DNA of 64,000 bases from Insolitispirillum peregrinum (GTDB lineage: Bacteria > Pseudomonadota > Alphaproteobacteria > Rhodospirillales > Rhodospirillaceae), in assembly GCF_900156605.1 (NCBI RefSeq), contig NZ_FTOA01000004.1, forward strand, positions 1 through 64,000, read 5' to 3'. Within the stretch, counting starts at the first letter, position 1. Each line of letters begins with the position of its first letter. The position numbers and the translations under genes were made by a program. The notes beneath the pieces are model-generated. The model was not told where the DNA came from and made no database searches. It saw nothing but the letters and a program-made list of their open reading frames with translations. Positions 18,245-28,291 of the stretch are shown in pieces.

Positions 18245-20416
18245 TCAGCCAGCCGCCGCCTTCACCCGCCGCCGCCAGGCGTGCATCAACGGCTCAGTGT
18301 AGCCATTCGGCTGGGCGCGGCCCTCGAAAATCAGGGCGCGGGCGGTCGCCACCGCCGCGTTGTCGGCAAAGGTGGGCAGCATCGGGCGATAGGCCGGGTC
18401 GTCGCTGTTCTGCTGGTCAACCACTCCGGCCATCCGCTGCAACACCTGCTCCACCTGTTCCGCCGAACAGACCCCATGATACAGCCAGTTGGCGACATGC
18501 TGGCTGGAAATGCGCAGGGTGGCACGGTCTTCCATCATGCCGATGCCGTTGATGTCCGGCACCTTGGAACAGCCGATACCCTGATCAATCCAGCGCACCA
18601 CATAGCCAAGGATGCCTTGCAGATTGTTTTCCAGCTCGCGCTCGATCTGCTCGGGCGTCCAGGCCGGAGAGTCGGCCAGCGGCGGGGTCAGGATATCGTC
18701 CAGCGACGCACAGGGCCGCTCGCTCAGCGCCGCCTGCCGGGCGGGCACATCGACCTGATGGTAATGGGTGGCGTGCAGCACGGCGGCGGTCGGTGACGGC
18801 ACCCAGGCGGTGGAGGCCCCGGCCTGCGGATGGCCGACCTTGGCCGCCAGCATGTCGGCCATCCGGTCAGGCATCGCCCACATCCCTTTCCCGATCTGCG
18901 CCCGTCCGGCCAGACCACAGCGCAGCCCGAGATCAACGTTCTGGTCTTCGTAGGCGGCAATCCAGCGGGTGCCCTTGATCTCGGCCTTCGGCAGCATCGG
19001 CCCGGCTTCCATCGAGGTGTGCATTTCGTCGCCGGTGCGGTCGAGGAAGCCGGTGTTGATGAACACCACCCGATCAGCGGCGGCGGCAATACAGGCGGCC
19101 AGAGTGACGGTGGTCCGCCGTTCCTCGTCCATGATCCCCATCTTCAGGGTATGGGCAGGCAAACCGAGCACCGTTTCAATGCGGCTGAACAGGGTATTGG
19201 CAAAGGCCACCTCCGCCGGGCCGTGCATCTTCGGCTTGACGATGTACACCGAGCCGGTGCGACTGTTGCGCCCGGCCGACGGGCCGCGCAGGTCGGCCAG
19301 CGCGATGGCTGCCGACACAAAGCCATCCAGCATCCCCTCGTAAATCGGGCTGCCATCGGGCAACAGCACCGCGTCACTGGTCATCAGGTGGCCAACGTTG
19401 CGCACCAGCATCAGCGACCGCCCCGGCAGGGTCAGCACACCACCGCCCACCGCCTGATACTGGCGATCGGGGTTCAGGCCGCGTTCGACGGTATGCCCGC
19501 CCTTGTCAAAGCGGGCGGTCAGGTTCCCCTGCATCAAGCCCAGCCAGTTGGCGTAACAGGCGACCTTGTCTTCGGCATCGACTGCCGCCACCGAGTCTTC
19601 AAAGTCAACGATGGTGGTCAGCGCCGCTTCCAGCAGCAGATCATTGACCCCGGCGGGGTCGGAGGCTCCAATCAGACCGGCGCGGTCGATGTGCAGTTCC
19701 ACATGCAGGCCATGATGACAGAACAGCAGGCAGCCCGGTGCCCCGGCCTCGCCCTGCCAGCCACGCAGCAGGGCCGGGGTTGCCAGCCCGACCACCCGGC
19801 CATCGTTCAGGGTCGCCTGCAATGCGCCATCGGCCACCACATAGGCCACCACCGCACTGTGCGAGGCATCGGCAAGCGGCGCAATCCGGTCGAGGAACTG
19901 CCGCCCCCACGCAATCACCTGCGCCCCGCGCTGCGGGTTATAACCGCGCCCGCGCTCTGCGCCATCGCGTTCAGGGATGGCATCGGTGCCATAGAGCGCA
20001 TCATACAGGCTGCCCCAGCGGGCATTGGCGGCATTCAGGGCATAGCGGGCATTGCTGACCGGCACCACCAGTTGCGGCCCGCACAGGGTACTGATTTCAG
20101 CATCAACGGCAGCGGTGCGGATGGCCTCCTGCGGCCCGTCCGGCAACAGATAGCCAATCTGGCGCAGAAAGGCCTGATAGGCCACCGCATCCCACGGCTG
20201 ACCGCGCCGCTGGCGGTGCCAGTCATCCAGTTCGGCCTGCAAACGGTCGCGTTCGGCCAGCAGGGCGCGGTTGAGCGGGGTCAATTCGACCGCCACCTGT
20301 TCCAGTCCACGCCAGAAGGCCGCGGCCTCCAGCTCGACCGCCGGGAACACCTGCGTTTCCAGAAAGGCGGCCAGCACCTCGGCCACCTGCAACCCACCCA
20401 TCGAACGATAGCTCAT
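18245..20416 (-). CDS. glcB: Malate synthase G
   Basis: 723 aa from the ATG at 20416 (AAGGA upstream), the usual length of the monomeric G isoform. It condenses glyoxylate with acetyl-CoA to malate. Family segments include [44 protein letters not shown] and [16 protein letters not shown]. It lies 14 bp downstream of an ABC transporter ATPase gene and is the last gene of that operon. With allantoicase and ureidoglycolate lyase encoded divergently, it would consume the glyoxylate released from ureide breakdown. Confidence 0.95.
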   Translation of the reverse strand: MSYRSMGGLQVAEVLAAFLETQVFPAVELEAAAFWRGLEQVAVELTPLNRALLAERDRLQAELDDWHRQRRGQPWDAVAYQAFLRQIGYLLPDGPQEAIRTAAVDAEISTLCGPQLVVPVSNARYALNAANARWGSLYDALYGTDAIPERDGAERGRGYNPQRGAQVIAWGRQFLDRIAPLADASHSAVVAYVVADGALQATLNDGRVVGLATPALLRGWQGEAGAPGCLLFCHHGLHVELHIDRAGLIGASDPAGVNDLLLEAALTTIVDFEDSVAAVDAEDKVACYANWLGLMQGNLTARFDKGGHTVERGLNPDRQYQAVGGGVLTLPGRSLMLVRNVGHLMTSDAVLLPDGSPIYEGMLDGFVSAAIALADLRGPSAGRNSRTGSVYIVKPKMHGPAEVAFANTLFSRIETVLGLPAHTLKMGIMDEERRTTVTLAACIAAAADRVVFINTGFLDRTGDEMHTSMEAGPMLPKAEIKGTRWIAAYEDQNVDLGLRCGLAGRAQIGKGMWAMPDRMADMLAAKVGHPQAGASTAWVPSPTAAVLHATHYHQVDVPARQAALSERPCASLDDILTPPLADSPAWTPEQIERELENNLQGILGYVVRWIDQGIGCSKVPDINGIGMMEDRATLRISSQHVANWLYHGVCSAEQVEQVLQRMAGVVDQQNSDDPAYRPMLPTFADNAAVATARALIFEGRAQPNGYTEPLMHAWRRRVKAAAG

Positions 20417-20430
20417 GCTGTCCTTTTTCC

Positions 20431-21159
20431 TCACCCGATCCCGCCGAGAAACTGGCGGAGTTCTTCTGTTTGCGGTGCCGAGAACACCTGCTCCGGCGGA
20501 CCGCTTTCATGGATGCGGCCCTGATGCATGAACACCAACTGGTCACAAACCTCGCGGGCGAACCGCATTTCGTGCGTCACCATGATCAGGGTCATGCCGT
20601 CGTCCGCCAGCTTGCGTACCACGGCCAGCACCTCGGCGACCAGTTCCGGGTCAAGGGCCGAGGTGACTTCATCGCACAACAGCACCCGAGGCCGCATCGC
20701 CAGCGAACGGGCAATCGCCACCCGCTGTTGCTGGCCACCGGAAAGCTGGTCCGGGTAGTGGTCGAGGCGGTCACCCAGCCCGACCTTTTCCAGCATCTCG
20801 ACGGCCAGCGCCCGCAGCTCGGCCTGCGGTGCCTTTTTGACCACCTTCGGGGCCAGCATGACGTTTTCCGCCGCCGTCAGGTGCGGGAACAGGTTGAACT
20901 GCTGGAACACCATCCCGACCTTCAGCCGCAGGGCGCGCAGATCGGTGTCACGGGCATCAATCTTTTCGCCATCGACCGAGATCACCCCGTCGTCGATGTG
21001 CTCAAGGCCGTTGATGGTGCGCAGCAGGGTGCTTTTCCCCGAGCCGCTGCGCCCGATCAGCGCCACCACCTGGCCTTCGTGAACCGACAGGTCGATGCCG
21101 CGCAGCACCGGGTTGGTGCCGAAACTCTTGTGAATGCCGATAAGGTCAACGAGCGGCAT
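20431..21159 (-). CDS. Polar amino-acid-type ABC transporter ATPase
   Basis: 242 aa from the ATG at 21159 (AGGAAG upstream; a longer frame upstream lacks homology). Walker A is GRSGSGKST, the signature [16 protein letters not shown], Walker [16 protein letters not shown], and the H-loop [12 protein letters not shown], a match to GlnQ/HisP-type ATPases. It energises the two permeases upstream, overlaps the second permease by 14 bp, and precedes malate synthase. The substrate may be a ureide or glycolate-type compound rather than an amino acid, inferred from neighbours. Confidence 0.92.
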   Translation of the reverse strand: MPLVDLIGIHKSFGTNPVLRGIDLSVHEGQVVALIGRSGSGKSTLLRTINGLEHIDDGVISVDGEKIDARDTDLRALRLKVGMVFQQFNLFPHLTAAENVMLAPKVVKKAPQAELRALAVEMLEKVGLGDRLDHYPDQLSGGQQQRVAIARSLAMRPRVLLCDEVTSALDPELVAEVLAVVRKLADDGMTLIMVTHEMRFAREVCDQLVFMHQGRIHESGPPEQVFSAPQTEELRQFLGGIG

Positions 21160-21796
21160 GGAACTTCCTTTCCAGGCTTTTGGCGCACAGCGACAGCGGG
21201 AAACACAGCAGGAAATAGAACAGCGCCACCAGCCCATAGACGAGGAACGGCTGGAAGGTGGCGTTGGTGATCATCGTCCCGGCCTTGGTCAGTTCGACAA
21301 AACCGATGATCGAGGTGACGGCGGTTCCCTTGACCACCTGCACCGAAAAGCCGATCGTCGGTGCCACCGCCAGCCGCAGGGCCTGCGGCAGGATCACCCA
21401 GCGCATTTGCTCAAGGTAGGTCAGCGCCAGACTGCTGGAGGCTTCCCACTGACCACGCGGCACCGCTTCGACGCAGCCGCGCCAGATTTCAGCCAGAAAG
21501 GCACTGGTGAACAGGGTCAGCGCCAGCCCGGCGGCCAGCCAGGCCGGGACATCCAGCCCCACCAGCGACAGGCCAAAGAAGGTCAGGAACAACTGCATCA
21601 ACAGTGGCGTACCCTGAAAGACCTCGATGTAGCCCCGGGTCAGACGGCGCAGCCACCGCCGCGACGACAGGCGGGCCAGCAGCACCAGCAAGCCCACCGC
21701 TCCGCCACCAATAAAAGCGACCACCGACAGCAGGGCGGTCCAGCGCAGGGCCAGCAGCAGGTTCCACACGATGTCGGAAAATGCGAACTCAACCAT
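21146..21796 (-). CDS. ABC transporter permease (HisM/GlnP type)
   Basis: 216 aa from the ATG at 21796, chosen over 21811 for its GAAAGG site; it overlaps the preceding permease stop by 8 bp. It has several membrane segments (NLLLALRWTALLSVVAFIGG). The EAA loop is EAASSLALTYLEQMRWVILPQALRLAV, which docks onto the ATPase. The TPLLMQLFLTFFGL segment is typical of His/Glu/Gln/Arg uptake permeases. Confidence 0.9.
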   Translation of the reverse strand: MVEFAFSDIVWNLLLALRWTALLSVVAFIGGGAVGLLVLLARLSSRRWLRRLTRGYIEVFQGTPLLMQLFLTFFGLSLVGLDVPAWLAAGLALTLFTSAFLAEIWRGCVEAVPRGQWEASSSLALTYLEQMRWVILPQALRLAVAPTIGFSVQVVKGTAVTSIIGFVELTKAGTMITNATFQPFLVYGLVALFYFLLCFPLSLCAKSLERKFHAAR

Positions 21797-22460
21797 GGCG
21801 ACGCCTTTCAAACAAAGCCTGCCCCAGACGGCTCAACAGCCAGCGCAACAGGATTGACAACGCCAGATACAGCGCCGTCACCACGAAATAGACTTCAAAG
21901 GCGCGGAAGTTGCGCGACTGGATGAAGTTGGCGGCAAAGGTCAGTTCTTCGGCGGCAATCTGCGAACAGACCGACGAACCCAGCATCACGATCACCACCT
22001 GACTGGACAGCGCCGGCCAGATTTTTTTCAGCGCCGGGATCAGCACCACATGGCGGAAAATCTGCAACGGCGTCATCGCCAGGCTCATCGCCGCCTCGAT
22101 CTGGCCGCGCGGGATGGATTGCACCCCGGCGCGGATGATCTCGGTCGAATAGGCCCCCAGATTGACCACCATCGCCAGTGCGGCGGCCTGAAACTCGCCC
22201 AGCTTGATCCCCAGCGCGGGCAGGCCGAAAAACAGAAAGAACAACTGCACCAGAAACGGCGTATTGCGGATGACTTCCACATAGGCCGCCACCACCGGCG
22301 CCAGAACCGGCACCGGGCGGGAGCGTGCCCACGCCCCGGCAATGCCGATGGCCACACCGGCCAGCCCGCCAACCACGGTCAGCGAAACCGTCAGCCCGGC
22401 ACCTTTGGCCAGCAGGTCGCCATAGCCGGACAAACTGCTGAAATCAAACTGATAGGCCAT
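21789..22460 (-). CDS. ABC transporter permease (HisQ/GlnP type)
   Basis: 223 aa from the ATG at 22460. Shows NTPFLVQLFFLFFGLPALG and the EAA loop EAAMSLAMTPLQIFRHVVLIPALK. It is paralogous to the next gene, so the pair forms a heterodimeric channel. A stable hairpin from a dispersed-repeat fragment separates it from the binding-protein gene upstream. Confidence 0.9.
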   Translation of the reverse strand: MAYQFDFSSLSGYGDLLAKGAGLTVSLTVVGGLAGVAIGIAGAWARSRPVPVLAPVVAAYVEVIRNTPFLVQLFFLFFGLPALGIKLGEFQAAALAMVVNLGAYSTEIIRAGVQSIPRGQIEAAMSLAMTPLQIFRHVVLIPALKKIWPALSSQVVIVMLGSSVCSQIAAEELTFAANFIQSRNFRAFEVYFVVTALYLALSILLRWLLSRLGQALFERRRHG

Positions 22461-22477
22461 CGACAGGGGTCCTGTAC

Positions 22478-22544
22478 AGAGCAGTGAGCGCAAAAGTGGG
22501 AACCGGTTTTGCGCAAAATCACTGCGACAAATCAAAAGATTAGA
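22478..22544 (-). repeat. Dispersed-repeat module-2 fragment inside the ABC operon (hairpin)
   Basis: On the minus strand it reads TTCTAATCTTTTG...GCGCAAAACCGGTTCCCAC...TTTTGCGC...CTGCTCTG, as in module 2 of copies A, F and G. GCGCAAAA and TTTTGCGC form an 8-bp stem. The stop codon (TAA) of the binding-protein gene lies in its first bases. Confidence 0.75.
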
Positions 22545-23334
22545 ACGAGGCAGGCAGCGGAGCCCCCAGCCATGTCTTCGAGATGGCATCCAGCGAGCCA
22601 TCGGCACGGGCGGCGGTGATGATCGCATTGACCTTTTCGGTCAGCGCCGTTTCACCCTTGTTGATGCCGACATAGTTCGGCGAGTTCTTGATCAGGAACT
22701 TCAGCAGCGGCTTCTTCGGCGGATTCTTTTCCAGAATGGCGGCGGCAACGACGTTGCCGGTGGCGACCAGTTCGACCTGCCCGGACAGGAAGGCCGAGAT
22801 GGTGCCGTTGTTGTCTTCATAGCGTTTGACGTCTGCGGTGGCCGGGGCGACCTTGGTCAGCTCCAGGTCTTCGATTGACCCGCGCGTCACCCCGACCACC
22901 TTGCCCGCCAGTTGCTCGGGGCCAGAGATCGAGAGGCCCTCGGGGCCGAACACGCCGTTGTAGAACGGGGCGTAGGGCAACGAGAAGTCGATCACCTTTT
23001 CACGGTCGGGGTTCTTGCCCAGGCTGGAAATCACCAGATCGACCTTGCCGGTGGTCAGGTACGGAATGCGGTTGGCGCTGGTCACCGGCACCAGTTCGGT
23101 TTTCACGCCCAGCCCTTTGGCGATCAGTTCGGCCATGTCGATGTCATAGCCGCGCGGCTTCATGTCCGGGCCGACGCTGCCGAACGGCGGGAAGTCCTGC
23201 GGCACCGCCACCTTCAGCACCCCGGCCTTGGTGATCGACTCCAAGGCATCCTGCGCATGGGCAACCACCGGCAGGCAGAGCAGCGACAGGGCAACAACAG
23301 CAGATTTCAGCGCAGAGTTCAGCATCGTCTTCAT
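22540..23334 (-). CDS. Periplasmic solute-binding protein, amino-acid ABC family 3
   Basis: 264 aa. The N-terminus MKTMLNSALKSAVVALSLL...AHA is a signal peptide. Mature family motifs are GVLKVAVPQDFPPFGSVGPD, RGYDIDMAELIAKGLG, LVISSLGKNPDREKVIDFS and a C-terminal LDAISKTWLG. It delivers the ligand to the two permeases downstream. It is first in the operon and divergent from the FadR-type regulator. The ligand is unknown; linkage to allantoicase, ureidoglycolate lyase and malate synthase suggests a ureide or related nitrogen compound. Confidence 0.9.
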   Translation of the reverse strand: MKTMLNSALKSAVVALSLLCLPVVAHAQDALESITKAGVLKVAVPQDFPPFGSVGPDMKPRGYDIDMAELIAKGLGVKTELVPVTSANRIPYLTTGKVDLVISSLGKNPDREKVIDFSLPYAPFYNGVFGPEGLSISGPEQLAGKVVGVTRGSIEDLELTKVAPATADVKRYEDNNGTISAFLSGQVELVATGNVVAAAILEKNPPKKPLLKFLIKNSPNYVGINKGETALTEKVNAIITAARADGSLDAISKTWLGAPLPASF

Positions 23335-23373
23335 CAGGGCTCTCCTGTGGGTGAGATGGGGGCGATCCGTTCC

Positions 23374-23387
23374 GATCAGACCAGATC
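23374..23387. promoter_or_regulatory. Candidate FadR/GntR-type operator, site 1
   Basis: GATCAGACCAGATC lies 40 bp upstream of the binding-protein ATG and shares TCAGACCAG with site 2. FCD-type GntR regulators often bind GGTCNGACC-like sequences. Confidence 0.4.
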
Positions 23388-23532
23388 TTTAATTCAGCCT
23401 CTTTTTAAGGCATGAACACTTTTTGAGCTTATGTCAAGCGACAGATGTTGACAGATGGCGCATAAAACGCCACTTTCTACGGGAAGATGCCCATTATCCT
23501 ACGAATTACCTTGCGAAATTCCCGGTCCGTCC

Positions 23533-23543
23533 GGTCAGACCAG
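23533..23543. promoter_or_regulatory. Candidate FadR/GntR-type operator, site 2
   Basis: GGTCAGACCAG contains the odd-centred palindrome GGTC-A-GACC and lies 10 bp before the regulator's start codon, a position suited to autoregulation. Confidence 0.45.
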
Positions 23544-23553
23544 TTAGGCCACC

Positions 23554-24243
23554 ATGACCCGTCAAACGTCCTCGATCCCCGACTATGCCGCCAAACAGAT
23601 CCAGACGATGATCCAGTCCGGCGAGTTTCCCCCCGGCTCGGCCCTGCCAGCCCAGCGGGAGCTGGCGGAGCGGCTGGGCGTCAGCCGGGCCAGCCTGCGC
23701 GAAGCCCTGATTGCGCTGGAAACGCTGGGCATGGTGCGGGTGCAGGCCGGAAAGGGCGTGTTCGTGCTCGATGGCCCGGAAGACCCGCGCGCCATTCCCG
23801 CCGCCGCCCTGCATGGCGGTACCGCCGGAGCGGCCTATCAGTTCCGTCTGGCCATCGAGCCGTTCGTTGCCGGGCTGGCCGCCCAGTACGCCAGCGCGCC
23901 GCAACTGGCGGCGCTGGCCGAGTCGGTCAACCAGATGCGGCAGGCGTTGACCGCTGGCGATCTGGTCGATGCCGCCCGTACCGATTTCGATTTCCATCAA
24001 AGCCTGCTGGTCGCCTCGGGCAACCCGCTGTTCGTCGAAGCCCTGCGTCCGGCTTCGGCCACCTTGCAGGAAAGCCGCATGCTGCCGTTTGCCAACCGCG
24101 CCAAGCTGTTCGAGCCGCTGCTGGAACACGAAGCGATCCTCGACCACATCCGCCGCCGGAACCCCTCTGGCGCCCATGATGCCATGCATCGCCACGTGCT
24201 GGGCGCCGCCCGCCGGGCGGGCGTCACCTTTTTGCGCCCCTGA
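23554..24243 (+). CDS. GntR-family (FadR/FCD type) transcriptional regulator
   Basis: 229 aa. A winged helix at about 1-75 (AAKQIQTMIQSGEFPPGSALP, ELAERLGVSRASLREALIAL) precedes an FCD ligand domain with metal-site-like residues (DFDFHQSLLVASGN, HDAMHRHVLGAARR). It is divergent from the ABC/malate synthase operon and upstream of allantoicase, so it is the likely local regulator of ureide uptake and breakdown. The effector is unknown but may be a small acid such as glyoxylate or a ureide. Confidence 0.9.
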   Translation: MTRQTSSIPDYAAKQIQTMIQSGEFPPGSALPAQRELAERLGVSRASLREALIALETLGMVRVQAGKGVFVLDGPEDPRAIPAAALHGGTAGAAYQFRLAIEPFVAGLAAQYASAPQLAALAESVNQMRQALTAGDLVDAARTDFDFHQSLLVASGNPLFVEALRPASATLQESRMLPFANRAKLFEPLLEHEAILDHIRRRNPSGAHDAMHRHVLGAARRAGVTFLRP

Positions 24244-24261
24244 CCGAAAGGGACTGTTGCC

Positions 24262-25266
24262 GTGATTGTCTATGACTCCGCCCTGAATGTTGCCTCTGCC
24301 GCCATGGGGGCCGTGGCCCTGTCTGCCAGTGATGAATTCTTTGGCAGCCGCGACCGCCTGCTGTCGCACATTGACCCGGTGTTCATCCCCGGCAAGTACG
24401 ACGACAACGGCAAATGGATGGATGGCTGGGAAAGCCGCCGCAAGCGTGGCCCCGGTCACGACTGGTGCATCGTCCGTCTGGCCTGCCCGGCCCGGCTCCA
24501 GCGGGCCGACATCGACACCAGCCACTTTACCGGCAATTACCCCAAGGCCGCTGGCCTCGAAGCCGCCTGCCTGAGCGGCGATCCCGACGAGGCAACGGTG
24601 TGGATGCCGCTGCTGCACCCGGTCGAGCTTACCGGTAACAGCCACAACATCCACAGCCTGCCCGATTGCGGTGTGGTGACCCATATCCGCCTGAACATCT
24701 ACCCCGATGGCGGCGTTGCCCGCCTGCGCCTGTTCGGGACTCCCCGGCCGGTGCGCAACGGTGGTGATGGCGTGGTTGATCTGGCCGCCGCCCTCAATGG
24801 CGGGCGGGCGCTGGTGTGCAACGATGCCCATTTTGGTGATGCCCGCAACCTGCTGCTGCCCGGCGTCGGTGCCCGCATGGAAGACGGCTGGGAAACCGCC
24901 CGCCGCCGCGAACCGGGCAACGACTGGGCGATCATCGCGCTGGGACAGGCCGGGATCATCGAGCGGATCGAGGTCGATACCCACCAGTTCAAGGGCAATT
25001 ACCCGGACTCCTGTTCGCTGCAAGCGGCCTTTGCCCCCGACCTGCCCGCCGCCGCACTGGTGCCGCAAAGCCTGTTCTGGCAGGAATTGCTGCCGTCACA
25101 AAAGCTGTCACCGCACAGCCTGCACAGCTTCAGCGACCAGATTGCCGCCCTCGGCCCAGTCAGCCATGTGCGCTTCAACGTCTTCCCCGATGGCGGGGTC
25201 AACCGCCTGCGCCTGTTTGGCCGTCCGTTGCCGCAGGTGGTGCCAGAGCAGGAACAGGGACAATGA
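24262..25266 (+). CDS. alc: Allantoicase
   Basis: 334 aa starting at GTG 24262 (AAAGGGAC upstream). It hydrolyses allantoate to ureidoglycolate and urea. Two tandem jelly-roll repeats are visible: the first has DGWESRRKRGPGHDWCIVRL and IDTSHFTGNYP, the second DGWETARRREPGNDWAIIAL and VDTHQFKGNYP, and each ends with a P-DGGV-RLRLFG motif. This duplication is characteristic of the family. Its stop overlaps the next start (ATGA), indicating translational coupling. Confidence 0.95.
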   Translation: MIVYDSALNVASAAMGAVALSASDEFFGSRDRLLSHIDPVFIPGKYDDNGKWMDGWESRRKRGPGHDWCIVRLACPARLQRADIDTSHFTGNYPKAAGLEAACLSGDPDEATVWMPLLHPVELTGNSHNIHSLPDCGVVTHIRLNIYPDGGVARLRLFGTPRPVRNGGDGVVDLAAALNGGRALVCNDAHFGDARNLLLPGVGARMEDGWETARRREPGNDWAIIALGQAGIIERIEVDTHQFKGNYPDSCSLQAAFAPDLPAAALVPQSLFWQELLPSQKLSPHSLHSFSDQIAALGPVSHVRFNVFPDGGVNRLRLFGRPLPQVVPEQEQGQ

Positions 25267-25754
25267 TCCGCCTGACCCCGCAGCCATTGACCGCTGCCGC
25301 CTTCGCCCCCTTTGGCGAGGTGATCGACGAACAGGCGGCTTCGGGCTTTGCGATCAATGGCGGCACCAGCCTGCGCCTGAACGACCTCGCCCGCCTTGAT
25401 CCCGGCGAGGATGGGCGGGTGCTGTTCAATCTGTTTGTCTGCCGCCAGAGCATCAGCCTGCCGCACCAGCCGACAGTGATGGAATGCCATCCGCTGGGCA
25501 GTCAGGCGTTCCTGCCGCGCCATTTCGCCCGTTTTCTGGTGCTGGTGGCCCCCCCAGCGCCGCAGCCGGACCTATCACAGCTACACTGCTTCCTCAGCGA
25601 TGGCCGTCAGGGGGTCAATTATGCCCGTGGCGTCTGGCATCTGCCGCTGAGCAGTCTGGATCTGGAGACCTTTGTGGTGGTCGATCGCGGCGGCAGTGGC
25701 AACAATTGCCACGAGGTCAGCGTTGCCGGACAGATCGAGGTTCTGGAGCAGTGA
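25263..25754 (+). CDS. allA: Ureidoglycolate lyase
   Basis: 163 aa. It converts ureidoglycolate to glyoxylate and urea. Family features are the N-terminal LTAAAFAPFGEVID, the cupin-like VMECHPLGSQAFLP and NYARGVWHLPLSSL. It overlaps allantoicase by 4 bp. The glyoxylate formed can be used by malate synthase G encoded on the other side of the regulator. No urease genes are in the window. Confidence 0.94.
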   Translation: MIRLTPQPLTAAAFAPFGEVIDEQAASGFAINGGTSLRLNDLARLDPGEDGRVLFNLFVCRQSISLPHQPTVMECHPLGSQAFLPRHFARFLVLVAPPAPQPDLSQLHCFLSDGRQGVNYARGVWHLPLSSLDLETFVVVDRGGSGNNCHEVSVAGQIEVLEQ

Positions 25755-25756
25755 GG

Positions 25757-25973
25757 GGAAAACCAAAAAATCATGGAGCGCTGCTCCAAACCTCGCTGGG
25801 GCCAGTCGGCCCCAGACCCCATTGATTTGATATTCAAAGAAAAAATGGGGGTTCGGGGCCGGAGGCACAAGTGAACGTTCGGGGCCGGAGGCCCCGGGCG
25901 GTCCAGGCAGCAGCCTGCACCTTACTTCCCAACTGTTGTGTACTATGGCGTCAGGTTTACCGCACGCTGGTCT
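25757..25973 (-). repeat. Composite dispersed repeat, copy B (rearranged)
   Basis: Minus-strand orientation, between two convergent genes. The outer end CGCACGCTGGTCT stops at 25973, and the GGAGCGCTGCTCC and CTGGGGCCAGTCGGCCCCAG hairpins are present. The opposite terminal inverted repeat is missing, and a GTTCGGGGCCGGAGGC segment is duplicated, so this copy is decayed or rearranged. Confidence 0.75.
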
Positions 25974-25986
25974 GGAACCGTAAGCC

Positions 25987-26448
25987 CTACTTGCCGGATT
26001 TGGCTGCCGTGGCCGGGGCAGATTTGGGAATCCAGATGGTCTGGCGGTCGGTCAGGGTCATCTGGTCGCTTTTGATCCACGGGTTCAGCGCCCGGATCAC
26101 CTCGACCGACACCCCTTCACGGGCGGCAAAGCTCTTCAGGGTGTCCCCCGGTCGGGCCATGCCGCGCAGCACCGGAAAGTCCACCGCGCCGCCGACTTCG
26201 ACCGCCGCATAGGTGCTGTCCAGTTGGCGGCGGCTGTTGCCCAGTTCGACCTGCAACTGCTCGATCTGTTTGGCCAGCCCCTGGCCTTCTTCGTCCAGAC
26301 GCTGGGCATCCCGCTGGGCGGCGATCTGCTGGGCGGTCAGGGTTTCAATCAGCGACTGACGGCTGTAGACACCAATCACCGCCCCGGTTGCCACCATTGC
26401 CGCCGACGCAATCGCCATGATTGCCACCGTTCGCAGGCCAAACGTCAT
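25987..26448 (-). CDS. Membrane-anchored LysM-domain protein
   Basis: 153 aa from the ATG at 26448. One N-terminal membrane segment (TVAIMAIASAAMVATGAVIGV) is followed by a coiled coil (about 35-70, QRLDEEGQGLAKQIEQLQVEL) and a C-terminal LysM-like domain (ARPGDTLKSFAAREGVSVEVI...NPWI...IWIPK). It probably binds peptidoglycan from the periplasmic face. No strong ribosome site is visible; an upstream extension in frame lacks family character. Confidence 0.75.
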   Translation of the reverse strand: MTFGLRTVAIMAIASAAMVATGAVIGVYSRQSLIETLTAQQIAAQRDAQRLDEEGQGLAKQIEQLQVELGNSRRQLDSTYAAVEVGGAVDFPVLRGMARPGDTLKSFAAREGVSVEVIRALNPWIKSDQMTLTDRQTIWIPKSAPATAAKSGK

Positions 26449-26588
26449 CACTCTACACCTTGCTTCTGTCAGAATCGCAGCTCGCCCCACGGGTGGGCAG
26501 AGTCTGCTCGGGCAAGGCATACAATAGATAAAAAGGATGAACCAGCCTTGAACGCCAGTCGGGGCAAGAATTTAATCTGACAGCTCCC

Positions 26589-27055
26589 TCAACCGTGTGG
26601 GCGCACCAGCAGGGTGTTGCCGTCCACACCGTCGATCACCACCGTTGCCCCGGCAGGCAGGTCGCCGCCGTCAACACAGCGGGCCGACCATTCGCCATCG
26701 CCCACCTGCACCCGCCCCTGACCATGGAGCAAGGGCGTCACCAGCACCACCGTCAGACCAATCACCGCATCACTGCGGCGGTTAAGACCATTGGCGGCAG
26801 CAGCGGCGGCATCCTGCCGTCGCGCCACCAGCGGACGCCCGACCAGCAGAGCCAGCACCGACACCACCGAGAACACGGTGATCTGCAGGCTCAGGCCGCC
26901 GGGCAGCACTGCGGCGACTCCGGCGGTCAACAAAGCCCCGATGGCAAACCACAGCAGGAAAAAGCCCGAAACGGCGGCTTCCAGTGCCAGCAGGGCGACG
27001 CCCAGCGCCAGCCAGCCCCATGGGCCAAAGCCCGTTGACCACAGGCCGTCCCAGC

Positions 27056-27059
<4 letters not shown>
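26589..27059 (-). CDS. NfeD-family membrane protein
   Basis: 156 aa from the ATG at 27059, which overlaps the stop of the SPFH gene (ATGA). Three or so membrane segments (GWLALGVALLALEAAVSGFFLLW, GLSLQITVFSVVSVLALLVG) precede a short OB-like domain (GQGRVQVGDGEWSARC, ATVVIDGVDGNTLLVRP). This is the short NfeD form always paired with an SPFH protein and thought to act in membrane microdomain or membrane-protein quality control. Confidence 0.9.
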
Positions 27060-28114
<1,055 letters not shown>

Positions 28115-28291
28115 TCGACCACTCCCACGGGGTAATTCTGCTTGCTTTCAGTTTAGCCGTGTTTGTTTTCACGCCATACCCCTATTTCCCCGCGCAGCCA
28201 TATCCCGTTTGTCCAAGTGGGTTTTCCTTGCCAAGCGACCGGAACAGGAGAACCATGGACAATGACAGACAACCGGAAAAAGGGGTAAGTC

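Noticed and set aside
18830-20524. 564-codon plus-strand ORF
   Set aside because: Antisense to malate synthase G; no motifs.
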